This document shows positions 24,650 to 37,475 of a DNA stretch of 64,000 nt, piece after piece. The position numbers were made by a program, and so were the translations under genes. Under the pieces are notes generated by a model that was given only the letters and a program-made list of their open reading frames with translations, was not told where the DNA came from and searched no databases. How positions within the stretch are numbered: position 1 is the stretch's first letter; each line of letters opens with the position of its first letter. This DNA comes from Cornus controversa (Eukaryota; Streptophyta; Magnoliopsida; Cornales; Cornaceae): positions 90,103,270 to 90,167,269 of the forward strand of contig CM048846.1 in the NCBI GenBank assembly GCA_026545225.1, in the 5' to 3' direction.

Positions 24650-24705
24650 ATTTCAGTTCAATAATTTTTTATTTTATAGTGCCGTAGGCACGGGCAATAC
24701 ACTAG
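24650..24705 (+). mobile_element. Helitron-like 3' end
   Basis: A hairpin GTGCC-GTA-GGCAC (24679-24691) stands 10 nt upstream of a terminal CTAG (24702-24705). This is the 3' signature of Helitrons. The preceding 30 bases (AGTTCAATAATTTTTTATTT and on) are almost identical to those before the second copy at 25956, as expected within one family. The 5' TC end could not be fixed. Confidence 0.55.
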
Positions 24706-25621
24706 GGGTTTTTGATATTTTTGATTTTTTTACATCAATTAACTCTCTTTTTTTTTTCTCACACACAAACATGGCGACTGATGACATGAATTTTTAGTGA
24801 AGTTTAAAAAATTACATTTAACTCTAAATGTAATATAATACTTTCATTGAAATAGAAAATAAGGTTGGTCCCACATAATTCTGGTGTGGTGATGATAATT
24901 TTGTGCGAAAAATTAGAGTCCAGTATTTATTTGAATAATTGTCATATAATAAAAACTAGAGTCCAGTATTTATTTGAATAATTGTCAGATAATAAAAACT
25001 AGGTTCATATCATTTTCTATTGAGTTTGTTTTAAGTTTGAAGATGGAGGGGGTAGCTACAATTAAGAGATCCAACGGTTAAAATTCGAATGGTTATGCAA
25101 CTTGACTTTAATCTAAATTTTGTTTGCTTTTTATAATGTTAAAACAAAATAGTATTGACATAACTTTGGAACCAAAATTCATTTTTTGTATTGGTGGTTT
25201 TGAATGTCAATACTGGTAGTGGATGAGTGTATATATTTTAATTGGCAAGTTGATTAAGAAAATACTATCAATATTGTATATATTTTTTTCTTTATTTTTA
25301 AATCTTTCACATCAGATACTTTCAAATTTTTTACACCTGAATCCAAATCAAATTCAAATTTAAATTCAAAACCACTCCAACCTAAATTCAAAGTTAAACC
25401 TTCACCTACACTTACACCTAAAATCACTCCAACTTCAATAAAAATTGAATGTTGTATCAGTTCAATAATGAAAAAGAAATAGGGAGTGGACATTGGTAAT
25501 GACGTGCAAGAGATGTATATAAATATAAATATTTATATTACAGATGGGTAAATACCATGTCGGATAACCAAGGATAGAGGGTAAATCCAGTTGAGCTGAA
25601 AAATTTTGTGAATCTATAAGA

Positions 25622-25742
25622 GGATGAACAGTTAGGAGATCCAGTTGAACTGGATAATCCAGAAGGGTCTTTTGCATGTATGGATATAGACAATCCATTA
25701 TCATTCGATTGGTCAGAACTACTAGGAGACAATGAACAGTGA
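25622..25742 (+). pseudogene. Coding-like fragment, possibly captured by a Helitron-like element
   Basis: The plus strand reads EDEQLGDPVELDNPEG, then SFACMDIDNPLSFDWSELLG and DNEQ before a stop at 25740-25742. An upstream stop in frame separates it from a similar stretch (NPVELKNFVNL). The acidic C-terminal composition resembles the end of a transcription factor, but I cannot name a family. It sits between the two Helitron-like 3' ends, about 0.2 kb before the second one. Confidence 0.3.
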
Positions 25743-25899
25743 AATCAACTACCTAACAATGAGGAGTAAGAGTCAATACCTTTTGGGTATGTTATAGGTA
25801 TATAAGACTTTATACATATGTACGGTAAAAGATGTGTATAAGACAAGTATAAGATTTTCATTTAATACAAATGGTGGTTGATTATATAAAATTAATATA

Positions 25900-25956
25900 T
25901 ATTTTAGTTCAATAATTTTTTATTTTATAGTGCAGTAGGCACGGGCAATAACCTAG
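25900..25956 (+). mobile_element. Second Helitron-like 3' end of the same family
   Basis: It shares about 30 bases with the end at 24705. The hairpin GTGCA-GTA-GGCAC (one mismatch) precedes CTAG at 25953-25956, and the next base is T, as required by Helitron insertion between A and T. The element body probably covers part of 24.7-25.95 kb, but its 5' end is not visible to me. Confidence 0.55.
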
Positions 25957-25959
25957 TAT

Positions 25960-27705
25960 ATATATATAGCTTAAATTTCACCAGTGCTGGCCTCTGACTC
26001 ACTGTATATAAATTAATCTGTATCACATAATCATAATCCATTATAATTAGAAGAAGAAAGATCAACTAAATATTTAATTTTTGATGATTAAATTTCTTCA
26101 AGAACTCCATAGGATAGCTAGCCAACTCCATTTCTAACCTCACATATATAGCTCATATTGAAATTCTTAAAGCATCCTCCTTTTATTCAAAGAAAATTAT
26201 CTTGATGCACTTTTTTATTTATTATTTTATATAAAAACATAATCTAATTTATATAAATTTACTATTACTTTTTGAAACAATTTATTCTCAAAGAATGTGA
26301 AGTAGGAAAAGATTGAAAACAATATAAATTAGTTCATTATTCATGAATTTACTACATAAATGAAAATAAAATTGTGCAACATTTTATGCGCATCATAATA
26401 AATTCCAGTACTACAACAGTGAAATTTAACTAATTTATTAAATATTTTAGAAGCCTGATAATTAGGTGGTTACATGCTTTTTCATTTTTTTTTTATTGTA
26501 AATTGATATTAATTAAAAATTTAAAGGTAAATGATATAATTAGTATTTTAATAATAGAATAACATTAAGGTATTGAAACAAAGGTCAACTTTGAAAAAAA
26601 ATTGTTTCAACTTAGTTGGAAATATTATAAAAAATATAACTTTTCATAGAATTTATTGGACTCTGAAATTAAAAGTAATTAAGGTTTACTTTTCCCAGTA
26701 TAAAATCTTCAGAAGCTTCGAGACAACCTTCAACACATCCCCAGACTCATCTCTGCCGTAAGCAAGAGATGAACAGGAAAGCCAATTGGGTACAGTGGAA
26801 GTGACTGAAATTGGAGGGTGAAATAAATGAAAAAGTATTTGGTGGTGCCTTTGCAACTGGGTCTGAAAGCAGTGGAAGTATTGCCAATGGTGGTGTTATA
26901 ATGAGAAAAAGGCTAAACCAAACAGGTAAGGTAAAGCAATAAATTCAACTTAACGAATGCTTATTTTTCTGTCTTTCATACCAATAGGATCTAATTGCTG
27001 GGATTTTCTAAGTCTTTCTCGTCTTGATATGAAAAATGGCCAAATGGTTTTCTCCTTTTTCTCTCTCTAGGGTTTGTGTCATATCTTTCTAAATTTAGCA
27101 AAATACTGTCATTTTTATAGGAAGCCTGTCTCCTCTTAACCCATAGACAAGCCCCTATAAATAGAAAGGTATATTAGTTGCATTTATTTGTATACTGGTT
27201 TTTTCCGTGCTTTTGTGTTGTGTGAAAGTTGTCTTCATTTTTCAATTGCTCTGTTACAAATTAACAAATATATATATATATATATACACTAAATATTATG
27301 AGGAGAGAAAAGATTCAGATCAGAAAGATGGATAACACAACGCAAGGAAGTTCACGTTCAAGAAGGCGGAGGTTGTATCGGTTCTCTATTATATACATAC
27401 ACCTCTAAAAGCTTACGACTCTTGATCTTATACTTGGATGAAGTTGGCCCTGATTTTATAAAACTCAACGTTTAATAACAAAACTAGAAGTCAAACATGA
27501 TCAGCATTCTGGGAAGGAGTTGGAAGATTTATAGAGGGATTTCTCAACTCGTTGGATTGGAAGCGGAGCTCTAAGGAAACATTCGACTAATTATAAACAA
27601 TAATTGAGCTGACACTTCCCAGAATTTTATAAAACTCATAATGTAGCCTGACAGTAGCATATCTATTATATGAACACATATTAATTAAAAGTATTGCATT
27701 TAATA
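25960..27705. other. Spacer left of duplication block A
   Basis: AT-rich with a short (TA)n run near 27270. The segment around 26710-26930 is less AT-rich and has short open stretches in several frames, but nothing resembles a known domain. Confidence 0.3.
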
Positions 27706-27864
27706 AACAATAAATAGATGATCAACATTATCCGACTACAATTGTACCATGTACAATTTTATTATCTATAAAGTTCTACTTACCTTATAAAAAACAAAGA
27801 TGCATCAACCACAACACAACAATCCTGCAAGTGTTATTGTTAGCAATTCCCACAATTCGAAGAA

Positions 27865-28910
27865 CTACGCGGTCGACTCTTCTTGTGCTTCCGTTGTCCC
27901 ACCATCTTGCTCCATTGATTTGCATCCCATTAATCTAGACAACACGTTGGGTAGGGAGGAAGCTGCATTGATAGTCTTTTGGTAGGCATCTGGAAATAAG
28001 ATGCGTGATAGTACTATTGCCGAAATCAGGACCCAAACAATGAACATAAGGTGATTGAGCGAGTCTGGAACGATGATGGACACCAGAGAGACTGGAGAAA
28101 GAGATGCTATGATGAGAATAATATGGTCAAAAATTAATCGAGAGTAGTCACCCTGTCGCATTCGATTCTTCAATTGTTGTAGTAGTAGTGCTGAACAATA
28201 TACACATATGCCTATCAAGGAAGCCATCATATTTGCAGGGTGTGTTATGAATGGAGAATGTTGTAAACCTTGACACTTCACTTGAATAAGGCCAATTAAT
28301 ATAGCAATCCACGCGACAAACATAGCTTGAAATTCGCCCAACCAAATGAAATCTAGATCCCTTGAAACATTAACAAAAAAATAAAATTTTTTAGACCATC
28401 AGATTTTAAAATAATCACTCTTAAATACAATTATAATTCCAACAACAAGATTAAGGTGAGCTGTCGAGTGACATATATAGAGCATATATTTATATATACA
28501 TAACCTTCCGAAAATATATACTACCTACATATATTAAACACTGAAAGTCTCATATATATAGCACCTACATATATTAAACACTGAAAGTCTCATAACCCGT
28601 ATTTTAATTAACAATTTACTAAATATGAAGAGTGTTGCTGTGCTTGAAGAACTAGCAACTCACCCCTCTTTTTAAGTTGTAACCATTGAACAAAGCTAAA
28701 TCCCATCTCTACTATCCAATCTCATAGCACTCAAAAAATTTGAGAGGAAGAATACATAAAAGATATGGTCAAAGATGTTGGGAAAATGATACTTTGGATA
28801 TTCAACTATTTAAATACTCCGATGAATGGAAACGAAGTTTGTTGGACACAATTATAAAATAGTAATTGAGTTAAAAGTGCTGTGGATACAGACTGTGATA
28901 CTAACCTCAT
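27865..28910 (-). CDS. Small four-helix membrane protein, two exons, unrecognised family (block A copy)
   Basis: I do not recognise the family. Exon 1 is inferred to hold the start codon split from the rest: ATGAG at 28910-28906, followed by the donor GTTAGT. Exon 2 runs 28360-27865 after the acceptor TTTCAAG. The joined frame is 166 aa, beginning MRDLDFIWLGEF and ending QEESTA. Four hydrophobic segments are visible at about residues 14-30, 46-65, 77-99 and 104-125, with a basic loop (KNRMRQGDYSR) between the second and third. The C-terminal 35 residues are soluble and end acidic. An integral membrane location follows from this; function is unknown. The ATG choice rests on three relics sharing GGAATGAG followed by GTTRG. 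A longer frame upstream of the ATG has no Met and a stop. This copy has an open frame where its duplicate does not. Confidence 0.5.
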
Positions 28911-29330
28911 TCCTGCGATAATGCTCTTTTCCTCTGGCTTGTGTTCTTTGACTATGTGTTCTTCCTCTGCTCTGCTGCTTCTGTTATGTTCACTATGTGG
29001 GGTCACATTTGCCTATGTGTTCTTCCTCTGCTGGGGTCACATTTTTGTAGTTTTTAGAATCGTGGTTTCACGTGATTGAACCCTTTTAATGTGGGTAGAA
29101 TCGTGATGGCGTCTCCCGACTAGTAATTGAGTTAAAAGTGCTGTGGATACAGACTGTGATACTAACCTCATTCCTGCGATAATGCTCTCTTCCTCTGGCT
29201 TGTGTTCTTTGACTATGTGTTACATTTGCCTATGCGTTCTTCCTATTTGCGTAGTTTTTAGAATCGTGATTGCACGTGATTGCACCCTTTTAATGTGGTA
29301 ATGTGGGTAGCATCGTGATTGTGTCTCCTG
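28860..29330. repeat. 261-bp tandem duplication covering the presumed first exon of the membrane-protein gene
   Basis: The word TAGTAATTGAGTTAAAAGTG starts at 28860 and again at 29121, followed in both by the complement of the exon-1 end (ACTAACCTCATTCCTGCGAT). The gene therefore has two possible first exons and donors (28906 and 29167). Further short repeats of GTTCTTCCTCTGCTGGGGTC follow. Confidence 0.85.
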
Positions 29331-29420
29331 GGTCACATTTGCCTATGTGTTCTTCCTCTGCTGGGGTCACATTTGTCTGCTGTGATTGCGTCTGCTGGGG
29401 TCACGTCGTACTGTTGGTGT

Positions 29421-29507
29421 TTCCTTTTATCTATATTTTAATTGTGTTGAGTTTACATGTTCTTTCCTTTTATCTATATTTTAATTGTGTTGAGTTTACA
29501 TGTTCTT
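29421..29507. repeat. 43-bp tandem duplication
   Basis: TTCCTTTTATCTATATTTTA followed by ATTGTGTTGAGTTTACATGT occurs twice head to tail. The corresponding place in block B is not duplicated in this way. Confidence 0.85.
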
Positions 29508-29559
29508 TAGAGTCTTGGTGTCTCCTCCAATTCTTGAACTAAGTGGAAATGCAGAAACC

Positions 29560-31740
29560 ATTTTACTATTAGTATCGTTATCTTGAAATTAGTTCAATAC
29601 TCTTAATACAAAGACACCAACCATCATTTCAGTAGCTCTTTTTTGTTAGTCTAAACAAATAATTATATATAATGTTTCTTTTTAAAAACAATGACTCTAA
29701 CCAAATTACAAAAATATTAGTACAAGTTTCTTCCTTTTATAATAATACTTTAACATTAATATTTATTAATTTATTTTACAATGTTAAAAATATAAAGTTT
29801 AATATTGAATTTGTTTTAGAATGTTAAAATATGTAAAGCATGGAAGAGTTATTCTACTCTTTTTTCATACTATTTGCTTTCACATGTATTTTTTATTTTA
29901 TTTTATCTTCCATATTGTATAAATGTTCACTTACAAAAAGCAATATTGTATGAGGATTAATCAACAATTAATCAATTATAAGACAAGATAAATTAAAGAT
30001 TAATATAACAATTACAATTCAAATCCTTATTGCAACCAAACATCACACTAGCTTGCATGATTTATACACTAATTAAAAGAAATTTTCAGTTGAAATGTAA
30101 ATGATACAATTACTTGGACTTAGTGCTTCATCAAGCTAGCCCCAAGTGCAGGCCTAACTAGCACTTACAAGACTCAACCTCTCTTTTTCTCTCTAAAGCC
30201 ACCATTGAAGGACCTTTGATTGTGCTGTGAAGATGATGGTCCGAGTAGAACCAATGATCCTCTCAATTTTGTTATGTTATACCAATATAGATGCGATTCC
30301 ATTACACTGTGACCACTACCTTGCTTGAGTGTGACTATTATGTAACCGTCCCACCACCATAAAAAATTTGGAATATTTCACTTTAATTATTAGGTAAATA
30401 CTCAACACTCATAAATGCCCACTGTGAGACTCAAACACCTCACATTCTCTTTAAGGGAGGAGAGGTTATAATTAGACATAAATAAAAGGAAACAAAAAAA
30501 TATAATATGCATAGTTTTAAATATGTCGTAAAATAAACATATACTTAATATTGTAAAATGATGAATCATCTTAAATAGTAAATACTCTAATCAGAATATT
30601 AGATATCAATTGAACCATCATCGATCATTTTATTTTGAAAAGAGAACATATATCGGTATGCACATGCCTCGGTCATTGTGAAGAATTTAATAAATTATTT
30701 TTTCAATATCAACACATATGAGTAGTTAAGAAACAAATATGTGTCTTAAATAGTAAATACTCTAATTAAAATATTAGATATCAATTGAACCATCAACGAT
30801 TTACTTTGAAAATATTGTATTAACATACCCTTTATATATACCCTTCTTTAAAAAGGGATTAGAATTTATATATAATACAACATATAAGTAAAAAATATAT
30901 ATGATTCATAACATATATATTACATCACGTATATAATAGATGATCATGTTAGTTATTTATATCACATTTTGTTTAATTTTAACTAATATCCTAATTATGT
31001 CTTAATAATCACATGAAAGTTTCTATATATATTGACAGATACAAATATAAATTTAGATGTACAAAAATTAATTCAATGAAATGTAGACTCAATGTTTGTT
31101 CTTAATGGCTCTATTATTTGAATGATATTAATATTTTTATTTGATTTTGAGATAGTGAAAGTTGTGTTATTGATTTAATTACTTAGTTAATATAAAAAAA
31201 TTTCCTGAACTTAGTTAATATAATTAATAACTCTTGTTTGTTATATTCAAAATGAGGGGAGAAATATTATTATAATTTAATAATGTTTCAAACTTATTTT
31301 TATAAATGCTTCAAACTTTAAGCATCTTAGAATAAATATAACTCTTGTGATCATTGTAACCAAAAGTGAGCGTTGAACCATTGTCTAGAGTGTCTAACTT
31401 CTTAGGAAGTTGCTCAAGTTCAGCTCCTCCTAAAAGTAATACCTTTTCTAAAAAGAGCCACTATTACAAGGGCTGGGCTTGGTCTAGCCAACCCGAGCTT
31501 TAGAAACTAAAAAGGGGCTGGACTTGGGTTTATTATTTTGGATTCATGATGAGATTCAGGCCAGACTAGAGTTGACAATTTGTACTTCGGTTTGAGCTTG
31601 CTTGGGTTGCAGCCCTACTAGTGATGCTCCTCAGAAATAAATCTACCAATTTTTTATTTTTATTTTTATACATACAAAGGAGGAGTAGTTAATTGGTAAA
31701 TAAACTTAACTCATTCTCCACAAAAAAAAAAAAAAAATTC
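29560..31740. other. Block A spacer between membrane-protein gene and copia element
   Basis: AT-rich noncoding DNA, alignable throughout with 39560-41657. Around 31470-31620 a GC-richer patch begins AAGGGCTGGGCTTGG and ends GCAGCCCTACTAG. It looks like a small degraded TIR element, but no target duplication is readable. No gene was seen. Confidence 0.35.
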
Positions 31741-31746
31741 TATTCA

Positions 31747-34700
31747 TGTTGTATAATAGTAGTATATAAATATATAGCTAGCTAAACAATTATAATAGTT
31801 AGATATATACTATTATATAGTAAGAGAGAAAGAGAGAGTAAGATTCGAGAGAGAGAGAATGAGAGAGTGAGAGATTGTGCTGATATCCAAAAACTCTACC
31901 AATTTATAACATACACATGCCTTATATATAGGCAAAAGTGGGGAGATATTTAGTTTAGATAGATATGCATTTATGTGGGCTTGAACCCACTTGTAACACT
32001 CCCCCTTGGGTTTATGACACTATAAAGAGAACAAGATTCTTGTGAACCTGAAAATGGTATTGCATATACAAGAATTGCCTCATTAAAACCTTGTCAGGAA
32101 AACCAGTGGGATAAAACCTGATTGAAGGAAAAAGAGTGCAGTATGTTAATACCTTTTCAAACAAATTCTCCCCCTCATCAGTATGGAAAATCTTTGAGCT
32201 GTCGCATCCCAATATTGTGAACCAATTTCTTGAATGTCGTGCTAGGCAGAGCTTCAGTAGTGCCATCTTCTTTATCTACTTTCTCTTGTATTTTTCTCTT
32301 TCGAGGAACAATATCTTTTGCACCAATGGGTCTCACACGCTTTAGATGTGTTTTAGATTCATCTGCTACAATACTTATAGATTGTCCAACAGGGACATCT
32401 ATTCGTGCTGGGAAATTGGCAGTAGAGATATGAGATTGTATCACTTTATGTGTATCAGCAAATGCATCTGGCAATTGATTTGCAATACTTTGCAAATGAA
32501 TGATTCTCTTAACTTCAAGTTCTCTTTTACTTGTAGGGGGATCAAAATGTGATAATGCCGTAGCATTTTAAGTGATTTCATGCTGTTGTTCAGGCTGTGT
32601 CATTTCTCCCCCTAATGATGGGAACACCACCTCATCAAAATGACAATTAGCAAATCTTGCTTTAAACAAATCTCCTGTCATAGGTTCAAGATATCTAATG
32701 ATAGATGGAGAGTCAAAACCTACATAAATTCCAAGTCTACGCAGAGGGCCCATTTTTGTTCGTTGTGGTGGTGCAATAGGCACAAAGACAGAACAATCAA
32801 AAACTCGTAAGTGAGAGATATTTGGTTGTTGACCAACAATAAGTTGTAGAGGTGAAAAACTATGGTAAGCAGTTGGTCTAATACGAACTAATGATGCTGC
32901 ATGCAATATGGCATGTCCCCGGGCTGATACAGGGAGTTTTGTTTTCATAAGTAATGGTCTGGCAATCAATTAAAAACGTTTTATAAAAGACTCTGCTAGA
33001 CCATTTTGAGTATGAGTGTGTGCAACAGGGTGTTCAACATCAGTGCCAATAGACATGCAATAGTCATTGAATGTTTTAGATGTAAATTCTCTGGCATTAT
33101 CAAGACGAATTGCCTTGGTTGGATAATCCGAGAATTGTGCTCTTAAACGAATTGTTTGGGTCAAAAGTCTAACAAATGCTACATTTCTAGTAGAAAGTAA
33201 ACAAACATGAGACCATCTAGTTAAGGCATCAATTAAAATCATAAAATAACGAAAAGGTCCACATGATGGGTGAATTGGCCCCCACATATATCTTCGCGGA
33301 TCCTTTGTAAGAAATCAGGGGATTCAACAACAACTTTTGAAAGAGATGGCCTCACAATTAACTTTCCTTGTGAGCATGCAGTGCATGTATAATCACTTGT
33401 TAAAAGAATTTTCTGATTCTTTAATGGATGCCCATTTGAATTTTCAATAATTTGGCGCATTATTGTTGACACAGGATGACCAAGGCGATTATGCCATAAT
33501 ATAAAATTCTTTGGGTCAGAGCACTTCTGGTGCATCACTACATGTGATTCAATTGCTCTTATCTTCATAAAATATAACCCAGAAGAGAAAGTAGGGAGTT
33601 TTTCTAAAACATGCTTCCGGCATGAAATAGTTGATGTAATGCATAGATATTCCATACTCCATTTATTTATTGTCTCAATATGATATCCGTTATGACGTAT
33701 ATCTTTAAAACTCAACAGATTTCTCTTGGATCTGGTTGAGTAGAGAGCATCATCAATATGCAATTGTGTTCCACATGGTACACAATATTAGCCCTTCCAG
33801 AACCATCAATCAGGTCTATGGAACTTGATATGGTATTAACATTAGCTTCAGCTAATGTTATATGGAAAAAATATTTTCTATCTTTCAGGATAGTATGTGT
33901 CGTGACACTGTTTACCAAACATATATCTTGGATGTGGGCAATGCATTGATTAAATCCATTTTCTAAAAAGAAACAAATTTCATTACATTAATAAAAGTAT
34001 AATTACAAACAAAACTTGTAATAATACACTAATAAAAACCAAAGGAAATTATATCTAATTGATGTGGACATTTCCATCATTAGTCCACAGATAATTTATT
34101 TCAGGGAAGTATTCATAGAAATCTGTATATTTAGATGATTAATGGCTACTAATTCATAATTTTCGATAGCATTTGTTTCAATCTCTTTTTCCTTCCCTTT
34201 TCCTTTGATTTGAAGCTTGATATAGCTCAATGAAGTGTTTGGGCGTTTCGGCAGATCTGTGACTAATGCCCTTTCATATCACAGCGAAATCAAGTATTTT
34301 CATATTGTTTGGAGGTTGCATTCGGCACACCTTTCAATTTTTCTTGCTTTACCCCACTTGTATTTCCTTTATGATAATATGGTGTGTAGTTCCTACTAGG
34401 AAACTCAAATGAAGGATAACCACCATAATTATTATTTCTGTCGTGGCCACGACCACCATCACGTCCACGACCACTTCCACATCCACAACCATTAAAGGAT
34501 GCTGAATGTGCATCAAGTAATAAAGCTAATCCGGTCGGACGGGATTTGTGTTTTTCTAATAAGAGCTCATTATTTTGTTCAGCTACTAATAAGCAAGATA
34601 TCAACTCAGAATATCTTGTAAAATGTCTCTCTCGATACTGCTGCTGGAGGAGCTAGTTCGAGAGATGAAATATGGTAAATATTTTTTCTAACATATCCAC

Positions 34701-35215
34701 ATCATTTTTAGGCTCTACACATAAATTCATTTGGGAGCTAATTCGGAATATAGCTGAATTATATTCTATTACCGATTTATAATCAGACAACTTCAATTTT
34801 GACCAGTTGTCTCTAGCTCTTGGCAGATTTATAGTTTTTTTTATTCGAACCTATCATTCAAATTTTTTCATAATGGTCAGTCTTTTATTGTAAGATACTC
34901 GGAATATTATATGTAAGTATATTGACATAATAAAATAAAGTAAATATGAACATGTCACTTCGCAATCAAGAAGGACTTTATATTGACATAATAATATAAA
35001 TATGAACATGTCACTTCGCAATCGGGAAAGACTTTATATTGGCATAATAAAATAATATAGATGTGAACATGTCACTTCGCAATCGGGAAGGACTTTATAT
35101 ATATATAATAATATAAATATGAACATGTCACTTCGCAATCGTGAAGGAATTTATATGTACATATATATTATATATTTATATGTATATATAGATATATTAT
35201 ATATTTATTAGATTT
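31747..35215 (-). mobile_element. Ty1/copia LTR retrotransposon, block A copy, incomplete and broken
   Basis: A fossil on the minus strand. Its 3' LTR (31747-31998, TG...CA on the minus strand) abuts a purine tract and is preceded by ATTCA (31742-31746), the same flank as in block B. Parts recognisable going right: an integrase region (about 32.6-33.7 kb), a protease-type DS.TTHT region near 33.9 kb, a Gly/Arg-rich gag tail (about 34.3-34.6 kb) and leader repeats (34.9-35.2 kb). It is shorter than the block B copy, no second LTR is visible, and it has several breaks. It arose by segmental duplication rather than by its own insertion. Confidence 0.85.
34905..35165. repeat. Leader tandem repeats of the copia element, block A
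   Basis: About four units of 55-65 bp, each with AACATGTCACTTCGCAATC and GGAAGGACTTTATAT. They lie between gag and the LTR side in the block B copy, so they belong to the element's untranslated leader. Confidence 0.85.
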
Positions 35216-35239
35216 GGATTGCCCAACCCAAATTACAAC

Positions 35240-35640
35240 AGTAAGTTAAACCCGCCTCCAATATCCAATCTCATAACACTAAACAAATCCGAGAGGAAGA
35301 ATACAGAAAATAAGCTCAAAGCACCTCCAACTAAATGTTCCAAATGCTTGACAGTTTTATCTCTAACTGAACCAATGAACCATCCTTAACATGAAGCTAG
35401 ATAGAGGGTTAATTAATAAGAACTTTCACACCGAACAAATTAAATACACTGACATGAAATTTTCATCAAGTAGTAAAAAAAAAAAGTAGCAACGATTGGA
35501 AGGTGACGAAGAAGAACATGCAGCAGAGTGCTGATACAGGGGGTGATACTAACCTCTCACATCGATGTCGACGATTACGTCTGATACCCAACCTCATTCC
35601 TCCAATGATGCTCTCTCTCTCTAGTCTAACATGTCTAGCT
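35240..35640 (-). pseudogene. Relic of the membrane-protein gene's first exon (third, older copy)
   Basis: The plus-strand words CCAATCTCATAACACTAAAC and GAGAGGAAGAATACAGAAAA match 28717 and 38282 imperfectly. At 35597-35593 the minus strand gives GGAGGAATGAG followed by GTTGGG, the same split-ATG exon end with donor as in blocks A and B. No second exon follows at lower coordinates, where the copia element of block A lies instead. It is clearly more diverged than A is from B, so it predates the block duplication. Confidence 0.5.
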
Positions 35641-35659
35641 AATTCATAAACTCCTTGGC

Positions 35660-37300
35660 TTCATAACATGATATATATTATGTTGTAATATATGTTTGAT
35701 GGATTCTTAACTATGGTTCCATGTCAGTTAAAAAATAAACTATAGTTTGACACAATCATTATTATGTGGCAAAGAATGATTGGTCACCTGCAATGGACTT
35801 GTCAAACTGCCACTTTGCGAGTTGCGACATTAGCCTCACGAAACTTTTTCAAGTGGTTTTCTTAACTATGGTTCCATGCCAGTTAAAAAATGAACTCTGG
35901 TTTCATGTGGTCGTGAACGAACTTGTGCAGCAAAAAAAGGGGGTTAGTCTCCCTAAAATTTTCATTTTATCTTCACTGGAGTGATATAGGTCTGTTTGAC
36001 ATGCGTTTTGTTTTTGTTTAATCTGTTTTATTTTGACACTATAAAAATAAAGTATGTTTTGTATTACCCATTGTATTTTTAACAGTGTTAAAACGCTTCA
36101 AAAATTTGGATAGCATAAAAACAAAACTAATAAAAATTTAAAATACATTTTGGTTACAAAAATGTGTTTTTAATTACTATGCACAACACTCATAACAAAA
36201 ACAAATGTTATGTTTTAGACAAAAACACAAAATACATACACGTGACAAATAGTCTCGGTAATTATGAAATGTGTTGCCCTAGCTGTAGGAGGATTCCAAC
36301 ATCATTAAGAGATTAAGTTGTATAAATACCATTTTACTCTTGACTACATCCTTAAGAGATTAAGTTGTATGAGTATCATTTTACTCTTGACTAAAAAGAT
36401 ATAATTAGGCATTGCCCCTGCTCTACCCTATTCATCGCAATTAAATAAGAGTTGCGGATCTAAATTAAATTCTGCAAGTCAATACTGTGAAGTCAAGCAA
36501 GTAGCAACAGAAGGCTAATAGTTGATAGAAAACTTTTGAGGCCAACAACAGAAAGTGCTATACCTGAAGAGGTGAGAATTCAAAACTTCACTTCCTCTTT
36601 TCCGAAAGAGAAGAGGAAGAAATATTTTCCTTCAAATTCTCATCTGGAATGTATTTTTAGTATTCAAACTATTAGAAAGGTGATTAGAAATGAAGTTTGA
36701 AATATAGTTTCAGTATTTGTCCTGTTATGAAGGTGGATTAGAAGTGCGAAGCTATATCTTGATCATTTGGTTGTTGAAGCTGCTGCTCTCGATCAGTTCC
36801 TTATCCACACTGATCGAGCTTGAATCCCTCTACGGGAAGAAGACCTTCAGGTGAAACTTACCGGAGAAGACCTCCAGAGTTAGATGAGAAAGTTTAGAAC
36901 TACTTGCTTCAGACTTATGAGGAGTGTTTTAACCTCTACCTAAAATCTATTAATTGGATTGTGTTTTGTTTTTGGTTTCAATTATGTGTACTCTATGTTG
37001 TAATATATTTTCATACAATGTTACATTTTACCTCATCACTCACTTAAATATGCTGCCAAATTAGCAAATTTCTTCTTGACAGTCATTTAGAATATACCAT
37101 GTTGGTTACATGGTTTATTCTTAAGATTCCAACAAAATCAACTATGGAATAAGGGGGATTACACCCTCAACCGTAAGACACACACAAACAGCAATGAAGA
37201 ATGAAACAAGTTGGCATAGGTATACATTTTTCACACAGAGACACACCAATGCCATAATAATAATAATAGCAATAGAAACAAATACGAAAAGTGGATAGCT
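35660..37300. other. Spacer between duplication blocks
   Basis: A degraded MITE-like stretch may span about 35990-36250: left TAGGTCTGTTTGACATGCG; right end on the other strand GACTATTTGTCACGTG. A 50-bp tandem repeat (AAGAGATTAAGTTGTAT and CATTTTACTCTTGACTA) occurs twice at 36307-36400. No gene was recognised. Confidence 0.35.
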
Positions 37301-37475
37301 TTCATGTAATAAATAGATGATCAACATTATCCGACTACAATTGTACCATCACAAATTGTTTGTACCATTTTATTATCTATAAAGTTCTAATTACCTTATA
37401 AAAAACAAAGATACATCAACCACAAAACAACAATCCTGCAAGTGTTATTGTTAGCAATACCCACAATTCGAAGAA

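Larger units (their letters stand above)
27709..35215. repeat. Direct segmental duplication, block A
   Basis: Sequence from AATAAATAGATGATCAACAT onward recurs at 37308 with an offset of about 9.6 kb and stays alignable through the membrane-protein gene, the 3-kb spacer and the copia element. By eye most stretches differ at only a few percent. Larger differences are a local triplication in block A (28860-29480) and an extra 600 bp in block B (38372-39011). Block B's match ends near 46790. Both blocks carry the copia element after the same ATTCA flank, so the insertion preceded the duplication. Confidence 0.85.

Noticed and set aside
28806-29006. Minus-strand frame upstream of the inferred start of the membrane-protein gene (EHKPEEKSIIAGMR)
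   Set aside because: It lacks an ATG, reads through the inferred donor and is not kept in block B or in the third relic. I treat it as leader sequence.
31470-31625. GC-richer patch with GGGCTG and CAGCCC ends in the block spacer
   Set aside because: The inverted ends are only about seven bases and no target duplication could be read, so it is not listed as a separate element.
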